Part shown: piece by piece, positions 18,384-27,363 of the stretch
How the letters are laid out: every line of letters begins with the position of its first letter
Numbering within the stretch: the stretch's first letter is position 1
Source of the DNA: Pseudobacter ginsenosidimutans
Lineage (GTDB): Bacteria > Bacteroidota > Bacteroidia > Chitinophagales > Chitinophagaceae
Direction of reading: 5' to 3'
Length of the DNA: 64,000 bases
Assembly (NCBI RefSeq): GCF_007970185.1
Contig: NZ_CP042431.1
Coordinates: 6,741,342-6,805,341 of the forward strand
Notes under the pieces: model-generated
Seen by the model: only the letters and a program-made list of their open reading frames with translations
Database searches by the model: none
What the model was told of the DNA's origin: nothing
Made by a program: the position numbers and the translations under genes

Positions 18384-18600
18384 AAATTGGTTTTTGAGAA
18401 TTTTCCGGCCTGAAATGCGGGAGTTTGAAAGGACTGAATTAGTTTTGCGCGCAGGGATGATCTAAAAACATCTGTCCCGGGAGACCATGAGCACCAATCT
18501 TCTTCAGATCTATGCGCACTGACGCGCCAGCGTCCTTCTAAATGACAATAGCTGTTTGCACAGCTACCTACTCCTTATTGTGTAAATTAATCTGAGAAGA
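18384..18600. other. Intergenic region upstream of the rlmA-type gene
   Basis: Together with 18234-18383 this is a 367-base gene-free region between divergent susC and the methyltransferase gene. It holds a small dyad, TAGCTGT-N4-ACAGCTA at 18549-18566, overlapping a TTTG; 18 bases on is TATTGTGT (18576-18583), a weak plus-strand promoter candidate. I see no gene in it. Confidence 0.4.
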
Positions 18601-19437
18601 ATGGAAAAGATGATCCCGGATGTTCTCCGAGAGAATCCATGCCCGGTATACTGTCCCGTTTGCCAGGCCAGCATCAATAGCAACAATACAAATGGTTTTA
18701 CCTGTCTGAACGGCCATCAATTTGATCAGGCTGCCGAAGGTTTTATCAACCTGCTGGGCAGGCGTCCCAGGTCCTTATTTAAAGCGCAATATTTCAATAC
18801 CAGCAGAAAACTGATGGCCACTGGCTTTTTTGTGGGCCTGGAGCGCAAATTGCTTGAACTCCTGTACGCGGAATATGCCGTGAATGATTCACTCACCATC
18901 CTGGATGCAGGAACCGGCGAAGGCATGCTGTTCTCGAATATCCTTCTATGTATGCGCTGGGACCAGTATCGTCACCAGGGAATCGGCATCGATCATTTCA
19001 TGCCGGCCGTAAAAACGGCCGCCCGGCATTTTGAAAAGGCTTTATGGCTGGTGGCAGATATTCAAAAGATACCGTTGAAGTCAGGTTCTGTTGATGTGGT
19101 TTTGAACACTCTCGCGCCCGCCAATTATGAAGAGTTCCTGAGGATATTGCAACCGGGTGGACTTCTGATCAAGACCATTCCCGGGCCGGAGCATTTAAAG
19201 GAATTGAGTGTTCATAAGCACATTCACGGCAATGATCATACGCAGGAATTATTCCGGCAATATTTCGGACAGCTGCAGCAGGTCAGGGTAAGGTTCCAAA
19301 AGGAGTTGCTGGAAGAGGAGAAAGACCTGGTGCTGAATATGCCTGCAACAGCTGTTCAATGTGAAGAATTAGAATTGCAGCAATTATCAACCATTACCAT
19401 TGATCTGATCATACTTTGCGGGCGGAAAGCTTATTGA
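18601..19437 (+). CDS. RlmA-type 23S rRNA (guanine-N1) methyltransferase family protein
   Basis: 278 residues starting at ATG 18601. The N-terminus has the zinc site of the RlmA/TlrB family (CPVC at about 19-22, then CLNGHQFDQAAEGFINLL with a third Cys and His). The SAM-dependent fold has motif I LDAGTGEGMLFS, motif IV VLNTLAPANYEEFLRIL and the strand LQPGGLLIKTIPGPEHL. Family members methylate G745/G748 in helix 35 of 23S rRNA; some confer resistance to tylosin-type drugs. The exact target base here is not decidable. It lies between the hybrid regulator and its PUL on the opposite strand, so its position looks incidental. Confidence 0.85.
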   Translation: MEKMIPDVLRENPCPVYCPVCQASINSNNTNGFTCLNGHQFDQAAEGFINLLGRRPRSLFKAQYFNTSRKLMATGFFVGLERKLLELLYAEYAVNDSLTILDAGTGEGMLFSNILLCMRWDQYRHQGIGIDHFMPAVKTAARHFEKALWLVADIQKIPLKSGSVDVVLNTLAPANYEEFLRILQPGGLLIKTIPGPEHLKELSVHKHIHGNDHTQELFRQYFGQLQQVRVRFQKELLEEEKDLVLNMPATAVQCEELELQQLSTITIDLIILCGRKAY

Positions 19438-19443
19438 ATCGGA

Positions 19444-19496
19444 GTGCTGACAGTCGCTCGCCGGGAGGCAAGCGACTGTCAGCACCCTGAGTTTTT
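19444..19496. terminator. Bidirectional intrinsic terminator between rlmA-type gene and hybrid regulator
   Basis: Arms 19444-19462 (GTGCTGACAGTCGCTCGCC) and 19467-19485 pair over 19 positions with one mismatch around GGGA; on the minus strand the mismatch becomes a G-U pair. The U-run at 19491-19496 serves the plus strand. It lies between the two convergent stops. Confidence 0.85.
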
Positions 19497-19504
19497 ACAA
19501 CAGG

Positions 19505-22500
19505 TTACTCACTCCTGTTCTGCATCCTTTCGGACTTATTCTGTTTGAGGTATTCTGAAGGCGATACCCCGAACTTTGTCCTGAAACAGGTGCTGAAATA
19601 TTTGGCATTGCTGAAACCTACGGCGTAAGCTACTTCGGTAATATTTCCATAGCCGCTGTTCAGAAGCTGCTGTGCTTTTTTCAGCCGCATCTCACTCACG
19701 AATTCAACGGGGGCCAGTCCTGTAAGACTTTTGAATTTCTTGTAGAAAGTGGTCCGCCCCATATTGATCGCCTCTGCAACGGTATCAATATCAAAATCCG
19801 CGTCCGTCATTTTTTCTTCAACAATAACGGCCACATTTTGGAGAAAGGTTTCATCCTGTGCAGTCAGCTTCAGCTCACCGGGAATGGACTTCAGCGCCTT
19901 CTGCCCTTCCAGTATCGCTGATAATATTTTCTTCCGCTGCCTGATCAGGTTATCGATCACGGCCAGCAGGAAATCGTGATGAAAAGGTTTGGTGATATAA
20001 TAATCCGCACCGGAACTCATGCCTTCGATCTGGCTTTCCACCGCGCTTTTGGCGGTGAGCAGCACAACGGGGATATGGGAAGTACTGAGATTGGCTTTCA
20101 GGTTGCCCAGCATCTGCATACCATCAGCCTTCGGCATCATTACATCGCTGAGGATAAGATCAGGCAATAATGCCTGGGCGCGCAGATATCCTTCTTCACC
20201 ATTTTCGGCTGATGCTATCCGGTAGTTGTCCTGCAATTGTGCCTGCAGGAAGAATCTAAGATCTGCATTGTCTTCAACCAGCAAGAGCAATGGCAGGGAA
20301 TTATCTGACTGTTTATTGCCTTGATCTGAAATAGTGGCAGGCGATGCAGCAAATCCTGTAAGAGCCGGGATCGCATCATTTGCAGTATCCACAAAGCTCA
20401 CATGCTCACCTTTGAAATGATCCTTGCCCGGCAACAGCTCCACCTTCACAGTCAGGCCGCCACGGGGATTATTCCAGGCAGTTATGCTGCCGCCATGCAA
20501 TGCAACCATTTGCCGGCAAAGCGCCAGCCCGATACCCGTTCCTTTTGCAGCATGCTGCCCTGCAGCATCACCTTCATAGAAAAGCTCGAAGATCTTACTG
20601 AGCTTATCTGGCGGCACGCCGGCTCCCTGATCAGCTACTTCAACAATGGAATGTCCATCATTTCCCGTTTTCACGGCAACTGTAATGCTCCTTCCGTTGG
20701 GTGTGAACTTGAAAGCATTCGATACCAGATTGTAAACTACAGTTTCTATTTTGTCTGCATCGATCCAGGTATAGATCTCCTGGTCTGCATGCTCCACTTT
20801 GAAATCGATCTGCTTCTCTCTGGCCTGCTCGGTGAAATAAGCACTGATGCCTTTCACGAAAGAGACCATTTCCACTTTCGACAAACCCAGTTTCGCTTTT
20901 CCACTTTCTATTTTTCTAAGATCCAGCAATTGGTTCACAAACCGTCCCATCCTGTTGGCATTCTTTCTTACCACTTCCATGTACTGTTTTCCACGCTCTG
21001 ACAGCGCTTCATGTTTATAGATCTCCTCGATCGGATTCACGATCAGCGTTACCGGCGTTCTCAGTTCATGGGATACATTGGTGAAGAAATTCATCTTCAT
21101 CGCCGCGATCTTTTTTTCCAGCGCAATCTTATGCCGGAGCCGCAACATGGTGAGGGCTGTTCTCCTCGCAAAAAGGAATAACAACAGGGCAGCAATGGCA
21201 TATAACGTATATGCCCACCATGTTTTCCAGGGCGGGGGCAGAATGGTGATCCTCATGCTTTTCACCGGTACATTGTTGTACAGCTCCCTGGTCATGCATT
21301 TTACTTCAAACACATAATCACCAGGCGGCAGGTTGGTATAGGTGGCCCGGCGGTCAGACATATTGTAATGCCAGTCTTTATCGAAGCCCGCCAGGCGGTA
21401 AGCGTAAGATTGTTTGCTGCCCGCCCTGTAATCCAGCACCACATAATCGATACTGATGATATTCTGATTGTATTTGAGTTCCAGTGACGGCGTGTGATTC
21501 ACGGAAGCACTGAGAATACCATCGGACGCTCCGGGTTTCACATCAGTATTGTTGATCTGCAGATTGGTGAAGGCCATCTCCGCTTTCATAGGATGATCTT
21601 TGATAGCCGCAGGATCAAAATTCAGGTAGCCCCTGATTGTACCAAATACGAGCTCACCATCCTGTAAACTGGTTACAGATGATTCCGAGAAAGCATATTT
21701 GGGAACACCATCGTAAGAATTGTAATTACGGAATATTTTCCTGACGGGATCGAAGCGTGCAAATCCGGCCTGTGTTGCCACCCAGAGGAATTGCTGCCTG
21801 TCTTCAACGGCGCTGAGGATATAATCATTGGGCAGACCGTTCTCTGAAGTGTAGATGGTGAATTGCAATGCTTTCAGGGGATCGGAACCTTCCGCTTTAT
21901 TTAATCCGCCACCTGAAGTGGCCAGCCACATATTGTTTTTGGAATCCTTCAGAATGAACTGCACATTGTTATTACCCAGACTACTTAGGTCCCCAGGGAT
22001 TTTCTGGTAAGCTGCATACCGGAATACACCCTGCGTGTTGGGATCCACTACCAGCAAGCCTTCCGTTGTGGCCAGCCAGAGATGCCCCTGATGGTCCTGC
22101 GCCATATGCCTGATCTTTTTGAAATGATCCACGGGATAATCTTTCAGCGCGAGACGATTATGTACAAAACTTCCTGTTACCGGATCGTAGAGATAAAGGC
22201 CATTATCGAATGTGCCGATCCAGATTCGGCCCGCTTCATCTTCCAGAAGTGAATAGATCTCGTTGCTGATACTATTCTGGTCTTTCGGATCGGATTGAAA
22301 ATGCGTTAACCGATAAACTGTTTCTTCTGTATTTTGAGGCGAGGCCAGGAAAAGCCCGTTTGCCTTGGTGCCCAGCCAGATATTACCCTTTCTGTCCTGC
22401 ATGATGGTATAGGCCGAACCCAATCCGCCCGCGGGCTGGTTCAGGAAACGGATATTCTGCTTCACACCATTTTGCAGCACATAGAGCTGGTTACTTTTAA

Positions 22501-23902
22501 CGCCAACCCATAACCGATTCTTCCGGTCGCGGCAAAGCCCGCGGACTTCATTGTCTGACTGGAACACTCCCGGATTGGCCAGCAGGTGCTGATTGAACTG
22601 GTTACGCTGGAAAGTGATCTTTTCGATACCTCTCTCGTCGGTACGCAACCAGAGCAGCCCTTCAGCATCGTAGAACAGTGAATGCACGATATTGGAGAAA
22701 AGCCTTTTGGAAGAATTCGGTTCGTTATTGAAATATTCTATCTGGTCTTTCGAGGGATCATAATAACCGAAGCCGCCTCCTTTCATATTCACCCAAACCA
22801 CTCCTTTATTATCTTCATACACCTTGAAATGGTCGCCAGAGTGATTGTAGACTGCGTTGTTCTTCTGTGTAAATGTTTTGAATTGCCTGGTTCTGGTGCA
22901 GAATTTTACAACACCATGGTTTTGTGGTTTGATCCATAGATTACCGGAACGGTCTTCGTAAAAAGTATGCAGACCGCCGGGTTGATCGTATTGAAAAGCA
23001 GCGGAACGCTGGCTTTGAAGACCGGTAATGATCAGTTCGCCGGCAGCGGAAGTGGCATACAGGTTTGAGTTGGTCTGGTCCACCATCAATGCATGCAGCC
23101 TGGCATTGCTCAGTTTTAGCGCAGTGATCTTTTTTTCTTTTTGATGATAGATGAACACCTGACCATCGCTGGCGCCCACAGCCACCAGGTCTTTCCCTTC
23201 CGCAATACAGGTTATGTTCAGGGAACCTTCCGGAATTCCCGTATTATAGTTTTTGAAGATTCCATTTTCATCTTTTGCCAGGCAGGCCAGCCCCTTCGGA
23301 GTGCCTACCCAGATCATTCCATTTTTATCTTCCCTGAAAAAATTGATCTTGTCGCCGGGCAGCCTGAATCCTTCCTGCGCCTGTGAGTTGTAAACGAAAT
23401 AATCTGAACTGTCTTTCTCCGGATTTGTCACCAGTAACAATCCCTTGCTGTAGGTTTCGATCCAGACCCTTCCATTGGCAGTGCTCAGAATACCTTTGTA
23501 GGTTTCAGTGGTATTGACGGGGATATGGAGGATGGAAGAAAGCGGCAGGAACCGTTCTGTTTTTTTATCGAAGCGATAGATCTGTCCATCATATGCTTTC
23601 ATCCAGAAATGATGGAAGTCATCTTCTGCGATCTGATCGATACGGTCATTTTTCAGATGAGAAAGATCGCCGGGAGCAGATTTAAAAGAAACAAAGCGAT
23701 GGCCATCGAAGCGGTTGATTCCATTCCAGGTGCCAAACCACATGAAACCTTCCCTGTCTTTGTACATATAAGTGATGATATCATGGGAAAGTCCGTCTTC
23801 GGTGGAATAATGATCTATCCTGCATTTGGGCTGGGAAAAACTGTACAGTACAGGAAGAATACAATACAGCAAGGTACATAAGCAGTGTTTGGCAGCATTC
23901 AT
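19505..23902 (-). CDS. Hybrid two-component system regulator (HTCS) of PUL 1
   Basis: 1465 residues. In order: signal peptide (1-24); two seven-bladed Reg_prop propellers (about 30-800; repeated units such as FMWFGTWNGINRFD and GRIWIGTFDNGLYLYD); Y_Y_Y domain (about 825-885, LPPGDYVFEVKC); membrane segment (about 895-912); HisKA with SHELRTP (His945); HATPase_c (about 1040-1160, GTGIGLALCRQMV); receiver domain with phospho-Asp1253 in LSDVMMPKADG; C-terminal AraC double HTH (about 1360-1460, AQQLLNSGYGNITEVAYAVGF). HTCS proteins sense periplasmic oligosaccharides and activate the neighbouring PUL, here presumably the GH28 locus. Transcribed away from an 84-base gap with no clear promoter. Confidence 0.96.
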   Translation of the reverse strand: MNAAKHCLCTLLYCILPVLYSFSQPKCRIDHYSTEDGLSHDIITYMYKDREGFMWFGTWNGINRFDGHRFVSFKSAPGDLSHLKNDRIDQIAEDDFHHFWMKAYDGQIYRFDKKTERFLPLSSILHIPVNTTETYKGILSTANGRVWIETYSKGLLLVTNPEKDSSDYFVYNSQAQEGFRLPGDKINFFREDKNGMIWVGTPKGLACLAKDENGIFKNYNTGIPEGSLNITCIAEGKDLVAVGASDGQVFIYHQKEKKITALKLSNARLHALMVDQTNSNLYATSAAGELIITGLQSQRSAAFQYDQPGGLHTFYEDRSGNLWIKPQNHGVVKFCTRTRQFKTFTQKNNAVYNHSGDHFKVYEDNKGVVWVNMKGGGFGYYDPSKDQIEYFNNEPNSSKRLFSNIVHSLFYDAEGLLWLRTDERGIEKITFQRNQFNQHLLANPGVFQSDNEVRGLCRDRKNRLWVGVKSNQLYVLQNGVKQNIRFLNQPAGGLGSAYTIMQDRKGNIWLGTKANGLFLASPQNTEETVYRLTHFQSDPKDQNSISNEIYSLLEDEAGRIWIGTFDNGLYLYDPVTGSFVHNRLALKDYPVDHFKKIRHMAQDHQGHLWLATTEGLLVVDPNTQGVFRYAAYQKIPGDLSSLGNNNVQFILKDSKNNMWLATSGGGLNKAEGSDPLKALQFTIYTSENGLPNDYILSAVEDRQQFLWVATQAGFARFDPVRKIFRNYNSYDGVPKYAFSESSVTSLQDGELVFGTIRGYLNFDPAAIKDHPMKAEMAFTNLQINNTDVKPGASDGILSASVNHTPSLELKYNQNIISIDYVVLDYRAGSKQSYAYRLAGFDKDWHYNMSDRRATYTNLPPGDYVFEVKCMTRELYNNVPVKSMRITILPPPWKTWWAYTLYAIAALLLFLFARRTALTMLRLRHKIALEKKIAAMKMNFFTNVSHELRTPVTLIVNPIEEIYKHEALSERGKQYMEVVRKNANRMGRFVNQLLDLRKIESGKAKLGLSKVEMVSFVKGISAYFTEQAREKQIDFKVEHADQEIYTWIDADKIETVVYNLVSNAFKFTPNGRSITVAVKTGNDGHSIVEVADQGAGVPPDKLSKIFELFYEGDAAGQHAAKGTGIGLALCRQMVALHGGSITAWNNPRGGLTVKVELLPGKDHFKGEHVSFVDTANDAIPALTGFAASPATISDQGNKQSDNSLPLLLLVEDNADLRFFLQAQLQDNYRIASAENGEEGYLRAQALLPDLILSDVMMPKADGMQMLGNLKANLSTSHIPVVLLTAKSAVESQIEGMSSGADYYITKPFHHDFLLAVIDNLIRQRKKILSAILEGQKALKSIPGELKLTAQDETFLQNVAVIVEEKMTDADFDIDTVAEAINMGRTTFYKKFKSLTGLAPVEFVSEMRLKKAQQLLNSGYGNITEVAYAVGFSNAKYFSTCFRTKFGVSPSEYLKQNKSERMQNRSE

Positions 23903-23986
23903 AAACCGGTAACAAAAGGTCCGGAACTCAATATACTGAAATTATTGTCCGGACGCTGTTACAAGTTACGGAATTGCCGGCATCAC

Positions 23987-24754
23987 TCAGCTCCCCATCC
24001 AAATTTTGAAACCGGAAGCTTTTTCCCTGCTGATGATCACTGGCTCCGTGGGAGCAGGCTGCAGGGAAGCCAGGAGTTTACCATTGAAGTGATGCGTTAC
24101 AGTTTTTATAGCATAACGGTTGATCAGGTATTGACGATTGGCGCGATAGAATAACCAGGGATCCAATTGCTCCATCAATTCATCGATCGAGCGCTCCTCC
24201 AGCACCAGGCTGGTATTATTGAATTGAGTGCCCGCTATCCTGCCGTTCCTCACATCAAACCAGGCAATATCTTTCACTGCAACAGGAAGCAGTTTGTCCT
24301 GGAATGGAATGAGAAAGTTCTCCCGGTACCGGGCACCACTGAACAATAGCTCTCTTAATTTCCGAATATCGATCACAGCAGCAGTGGACTTTGCCTCCTG
24401 CCATCGCTTCTCGAATTTCATCAGCGCTTTTTCCACTATTTCCAAATTCACAGGTTTCAACAGATAATCAACACTATTCACTTCAAACGCTTTAATGGCA
24501 TATTGATCATATGCAGTAGTGAAGATAACTGGTGTTTGCACATCCACGACGTTGAAAATCTCAAAGGAATGTCCGTCTGCCAGGTGAATATCCAGGAAGA
24601 TCAGATCGAAGCCTTCTGGCGCCCGCAGCAAACGGACCGCCTGTTCCACCGTTTCTGCAACAGCAGCAATAACCGCCTGCGGTCTGCATTCCAGGATGAT
24701 CTGCTGTAGCTGCCTGGCAGCATGTGGTTCATCTTCCACTATCAGTATTTTCAT
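23987..24754 (-). CDS. LytTR-family response regulator
   Basis: 255 residues from ATG 24754 (an in-frame TTG lies 4 codons upstream). The receiver domain (1-~120) has the acidic pocket EDE at 7-9 and phospho-Asp55 in FLDIHLADG, then TAYDQYAIKAFEVNSVDYLLKP. The LytTR DNA-binding domain covers about 140-250 (ENFLIPFQDKLLPVAVKDIAWF through FYRANRQYLIN). It starts 12 bases after the histidine kinase gene and is the last gene of a four-gene operon. Its own operon is the most likely target. Confidence 0.95.
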   Translation of the reverse strand: MKILIVEDEPHAARQLQQIILECRPQAVIAAVAETVEQAVRLLRAPEGFDLIFLDIHLADGHSFEIFNVVDVQTPVIFTTAYDQYAIKAFEVNSVDYLLKPVNLEIVEKALMKFEKRWQEAKSTAAVIDIRKLRELLFSGARYRENFLIPFQDKLLPVAVKDIAWFDVRNGRIAGTQFNNTSLVLEERSIDELMEQLDPWLFYRANRQYLINRYAIKTVTHHFNGKLLASLQPAPTEPVIISREKASGFKIWMGS

Positions 24755-24766
24755 ATTCTCCACCAA

Positions 24767-25849
24767 TTAAGAAGCTTCATTCAGCAATGGTAACGTAACA
24801 GAAAAAATGGAATCCTTTCGGATGATCCTGATCTCCTGCCCGCAGATATGCAAATAACGTTTGTTGAGATTGTATAAGCCAGTTCCTGTACCCGCCTCTT
24901 TGAAACTACGCTCCTGCAGATTGTTCGTTACCGTTAGTTCATTCCCTCTGGCGCTGATCTGTATGCTAAGCGGGGCCGAAGCAGACACTACATTATGCTT
25001 GAATGCGTTCTCCACAAGCGTTTGCAGGGCCATCGGCGGCAATTGCCTGGTCAGGCTCAAAGCTTCGATATTTGTTTCAAGACTGAAGCGGTTGTTATAC
25101 CGCTCACGCATCATATTCACCCAGGCCATGGAAAATGCAAGCTCTTCACGGAAGCTCACCAGCGGCGCCTGCTGGCTTTGCAACACATAGCGATAAACCT
25201 GCGACATATTGTTCAGAAAATGTTTGGCCGCTTCCCTGTCTGTATCCATCATTGAGCTGATGGCCGTGAGAGAGTTGAACAGGAAATGCGGATTCACCTG
25301 GTTCTTCAGCGCTTCGAAAGAAGACTCTGCATTGATCTTCTGCAGGATCTCATTCCTGAGTTTCATAGCCTGGTTCTTCATTACCAGCATATATGCTTCC
25401 GCAACCAGTATGCAAAAACAGATCTCCAGTATCAGCGTAATATTCAGCAGGAAGCCGTAAAATTTCTCATTGAATGCAAACCCTGCTCCATCCAGTCCCA
25501 ACAACATTGCCAGCCATCTCACCACAACAAACAGGAAGAGGTTGAGCAACAGCCTTTGCCGGAAATTCCCCAGTTCAACGGCGAGGCTGCCTGCGCTCAA
25601 CCGTTTCCGTGATGTATTGAGAAAAAGGAAAACTAACGCCACCAACCAACCGAAAATAAATTTTAAAAAGAAATCGGTCCATGATTGCTGACTGGCTGCA
25701 AGGGAAAAAGGTAAGGAACGGACATATAAAATAATGGCCAGGCGGGGCAGGGCCATAAATACTGCGATGGCGGTGGCAGCCAGCAGGATGATCCTTATTT
25801 TATGGTGCTGCAATTGAGCATCCTGTTGCTTCATCGATGTTGGCATCAT
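24767..25849 (-). CDS. LytS/YehU-type sensor histidine kinase
   Basis: 360 residues. The ATG at 25849 overlaps the TGA of the upstream esterase gene (ATGA, 4 bases), so expression is coupled. Four hydrophobic segments (about 20-42, 60-78, 100-118, 134-156) form the membrane sensor part, with no recognisable ligand domain. The cytoplasmic part has the His_kinase motif NPHFLFNSL (His188) and an HATPase with LPPMALQTLVENAFKHNVV and GTGTGLYNLNKRY. The partner is the LytTR regulator 12 bases downstream. Confidence 0.94.
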   Translation of the reverse strand: MMPTSMKQQDAQLQHHKIRIILLAATAIAVFMALPRLAIILYVRSLPFSLAASQQSWTDFFLKFIFGWLVALVFLFLNTSRKRLSAGSLAVELGNFRQRLLLNLFLFVVVRWLAMLLGLDGAGFAFNEKFYGFLLNITLILEICFCILVAEAYMLVMKNQAMKLRNEILQKINAESSFEALKNQVNPHFLFNSLTAISSMMDTDREAAKHFLNNMSQVYRYVLQSQQAPLVSFREELAFSMAWVNMMRERYNNRFSLETNIEALSLTRQLPPMALQTLVENAFKHNVVSASAPLSIQISARGNELTVTNNLQERSFKEAGTGTGLYNLNKRYLHICGQEIRIIRKDSIFSVTLPLLNEAS

Positions 25850-26760
25850 GGAAGAGAGAATCGTTTAAAGAAATTCCAGATCATTGAATTGGCATCGATC
25901 CTTTCCGATGGCGGGTCTGCCCTCGGCCGATGCGTTGGCGCACCAGGCCAGGAATGTCCGCCATCAGTTGTAAGATAGCACTCCACCAGCGTTGCGCCGG
26001 TACCGTTCTTCCAATATCTTTTTACATAACCATCAAAAATCTCTTCTGTACTGTTAGTATCACATGCATTCTGCGCAGCGAAATAATGTATGCCTTCCAT
26101 TGCAGGTGGAAAATGATAATTGCCAAGGCCCGTTCCTCCATTGAAGGGAACTTTTGTATCGATCATTGAATGAATATGCAACAAGGGCACAGCAGCCTTC
26201 CGCGCCGGGTCCTTCATAAATACCATATTACCGCTGACGCATGCAATGGCCGCAATCTTATCCGGTATTTCCGCCGCCAGCCTGTAAGCCATCATGGAAC
26301 CGTTAGACATCCCGGTTACATACACCCGTTTTTTATCGATATTGAACCGGTTGCTGCAGGAATCGATCAGCGTACTGAGGAATCTGGTATCCCCGATATT
26401 TGCATAAGCCGCGTAATCACAGCAGGATCCTGCATTCCAGGTGCGAATGCCAAAGGGGCCATCCTGTTTTCTGATCCCGTCTGCATACACCACCACAAAA
26501 TTTTCCCTGTTCGCTTTTTCTGTAAATGAATAGTCTTTCTCAAACTGTGAGGCGCTGCCACCCGTTCCATGAAGGGCCAGTACCAGCGGGCGACTGACAT
26601 TGTTGCTGTAATAAGTTGGAGGCAGGTTCACCAGGTAAGTCCTCTCCCATCCATCGATAAGCAACGTACCCTGGAACCGGTGCAGCTGACTATTATTTTC
26701 ATCCTTTTTGCAACAGATCGATAAAACGGAAATCATGACACAGATAAACATACTTTTCAT
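25846..26760 (-). CDS. PHB-depolymerase/LpqC-like esterase lipoprotein
   Basis: 304 residues. ATG 26760 is chosen over ATG 26775: a GGAGGG Shine-Dalgarno lies 7 bases upstream of it, inside the longer frame. The lipobox LSICC marks a lipoprotein. The alpha/beta-hydrolase core has the oxyanion region VLALHGTGG, the nucleophile elbow GMSNGS (Ser152), an Asp in HSMIDTKVPF (about 201) and the terminal His in TTDGGHSWPG. This is the esterase_phb/CE1-like group, which includes feruloyl and acetyl esterases as well as depolymerases; substrate unknown. Co-operonic with a membrane sensor kinase. Confidence 0.88.
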   Translation of the reverse strand: MKSMFICVMISVLSICCKKDENNSQLHRFQGTLLIDGWERTYLVNLPPTYYSNNVSRPLVLALHGTGGSASQFEKDYSFTEKANRENFVVVYADGIRKQDGPFGIRTWNAGSCCDYAAYANIGDTRFLSTLIDSCSNRFNIDKKRVYVTGMSNGSMMAYRLAAEIPDKIAAIACVSGNMVFMKDPARKAAVPLLHIHSMIDTKVPFNGGTGLGNYHFPPAMEGIHYFAAQNACDTNSTEEIFDGYVKRYWKNGTGATLVECYLTTDGGHSWPGAPTHRPRADPPSERIDANSMIWNFFKRFSLP

Positions 26761-26774
26761 CTCAATACCCTCCA

Positions 26775-27161
26775 TTATTTCGATCCTCTTTTCGATTTCA
26801 GTTCCTTCTTCATCTCCGATTGCATCTGCTGGTAAATTTTGTACTGATCCGGTGTCAGCGCTTCTTTCATCTTTTTGTCCTTTTTACTCTTTGCCTCCCT
26901 GAAACGTTTATACCTGCTGAGTTTGGAACCACCGGCCTCTTTTAGTTCTGATAATTCCGCAAAGAAATCCTCATTGATCTTTTCCACCTTCGACTGCTGT
27001 TCTTCCGAAAGGTTCAGTTTGGTTTTATAGTTTTCCATTTTTTCCATCAATTCTTTCTTCTGCTCTTCATTCAGTTTGCCCTTGCCTGTTTGTGCGCTGG
27101 CCACTGCCGCAACGATTATGAAAACGATGATCATGGCCAGGAACTTTACGATCTTTTTCAT
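26775..27161 (-). CDS. Small exported Spy/LTXXQ-like protein
   Basis: 128 residues from ATG 27161 with a signal peptide (cleavage near ASAQ). The mature part is almost entirely charged amphipathic helix: LNEEQKKELMEKMENYKTKL, NLSEEQQSKVEKINEDF, then ALTPDQYKIYQQMQSEM, ending KSKRGSK. The repeated L(S/T)xxQ pattern recalls the Spy/CpxP periplasmic chaperone family. Assignment is tentative because of the low-complexity composition. It is the first gene of the esterase-LytS-LytTR operon; its stop overlaps the alternative upstream start of the esterase gene. Confidence 0.75.
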   Translation of the reverse strand: MKKIVKFLAMIIVFIIVAAVASAQTGKGKLNEEQKKELMEKMENYKTKLNLSEEQQSKVEKINEDFFAELSELKEAGGSKLSRYKRFREAKSKKDKKMKEALTPDQYKIYQQMQSEMKKELKSKRGSK

Positions 27162-27201
27162 TGTTTGATTTTTTATTACCCCGAAATAAAGCAACAAGAG
27201 G

Positions 27202-27234
27202 CCCCGTCACAAGGCCATAAACAGGGAGACGGGG
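27202..27234. repeat. Dyad in the leader of the Spy-like/LytS/LytTR operon
   Basis: CCCCGTC at 27202-27208 and GACGGGG at 27228-27234 form a 7-bp inverted repeat with a 19-base gap, 41-73 bases upstream of the Spy-like start. It may be a leader structure or a regulator site. Confidence 0.3.
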
Positions 27235-27363
27235 AAATTTGAACCTGAAGCGTAGGTGGCTGGCAACATCTTTGCGGATTCAAGCTGATTGGCGTCAACC
27301 TTCCCGGCTCAGGATTGTTAACGGGTAGGAATCGCCACATACCTTCATCATAAAATTGTCGTC

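Noticed and set aside
18549-18566. Dyad TAGCTGT-N4-ACAGCTA as a terminator or riboswitch
   Set aside because: Short stem, no U-run, and it overlaps promoter-like elements; kept only as a note on the gap.
23903-23986. GTCCGGA repeated twice upstream of the HTCS gene
   Set aside because: TCCGGA is a palindrome and two copies in 84 bases of this base composition are weak evidence.
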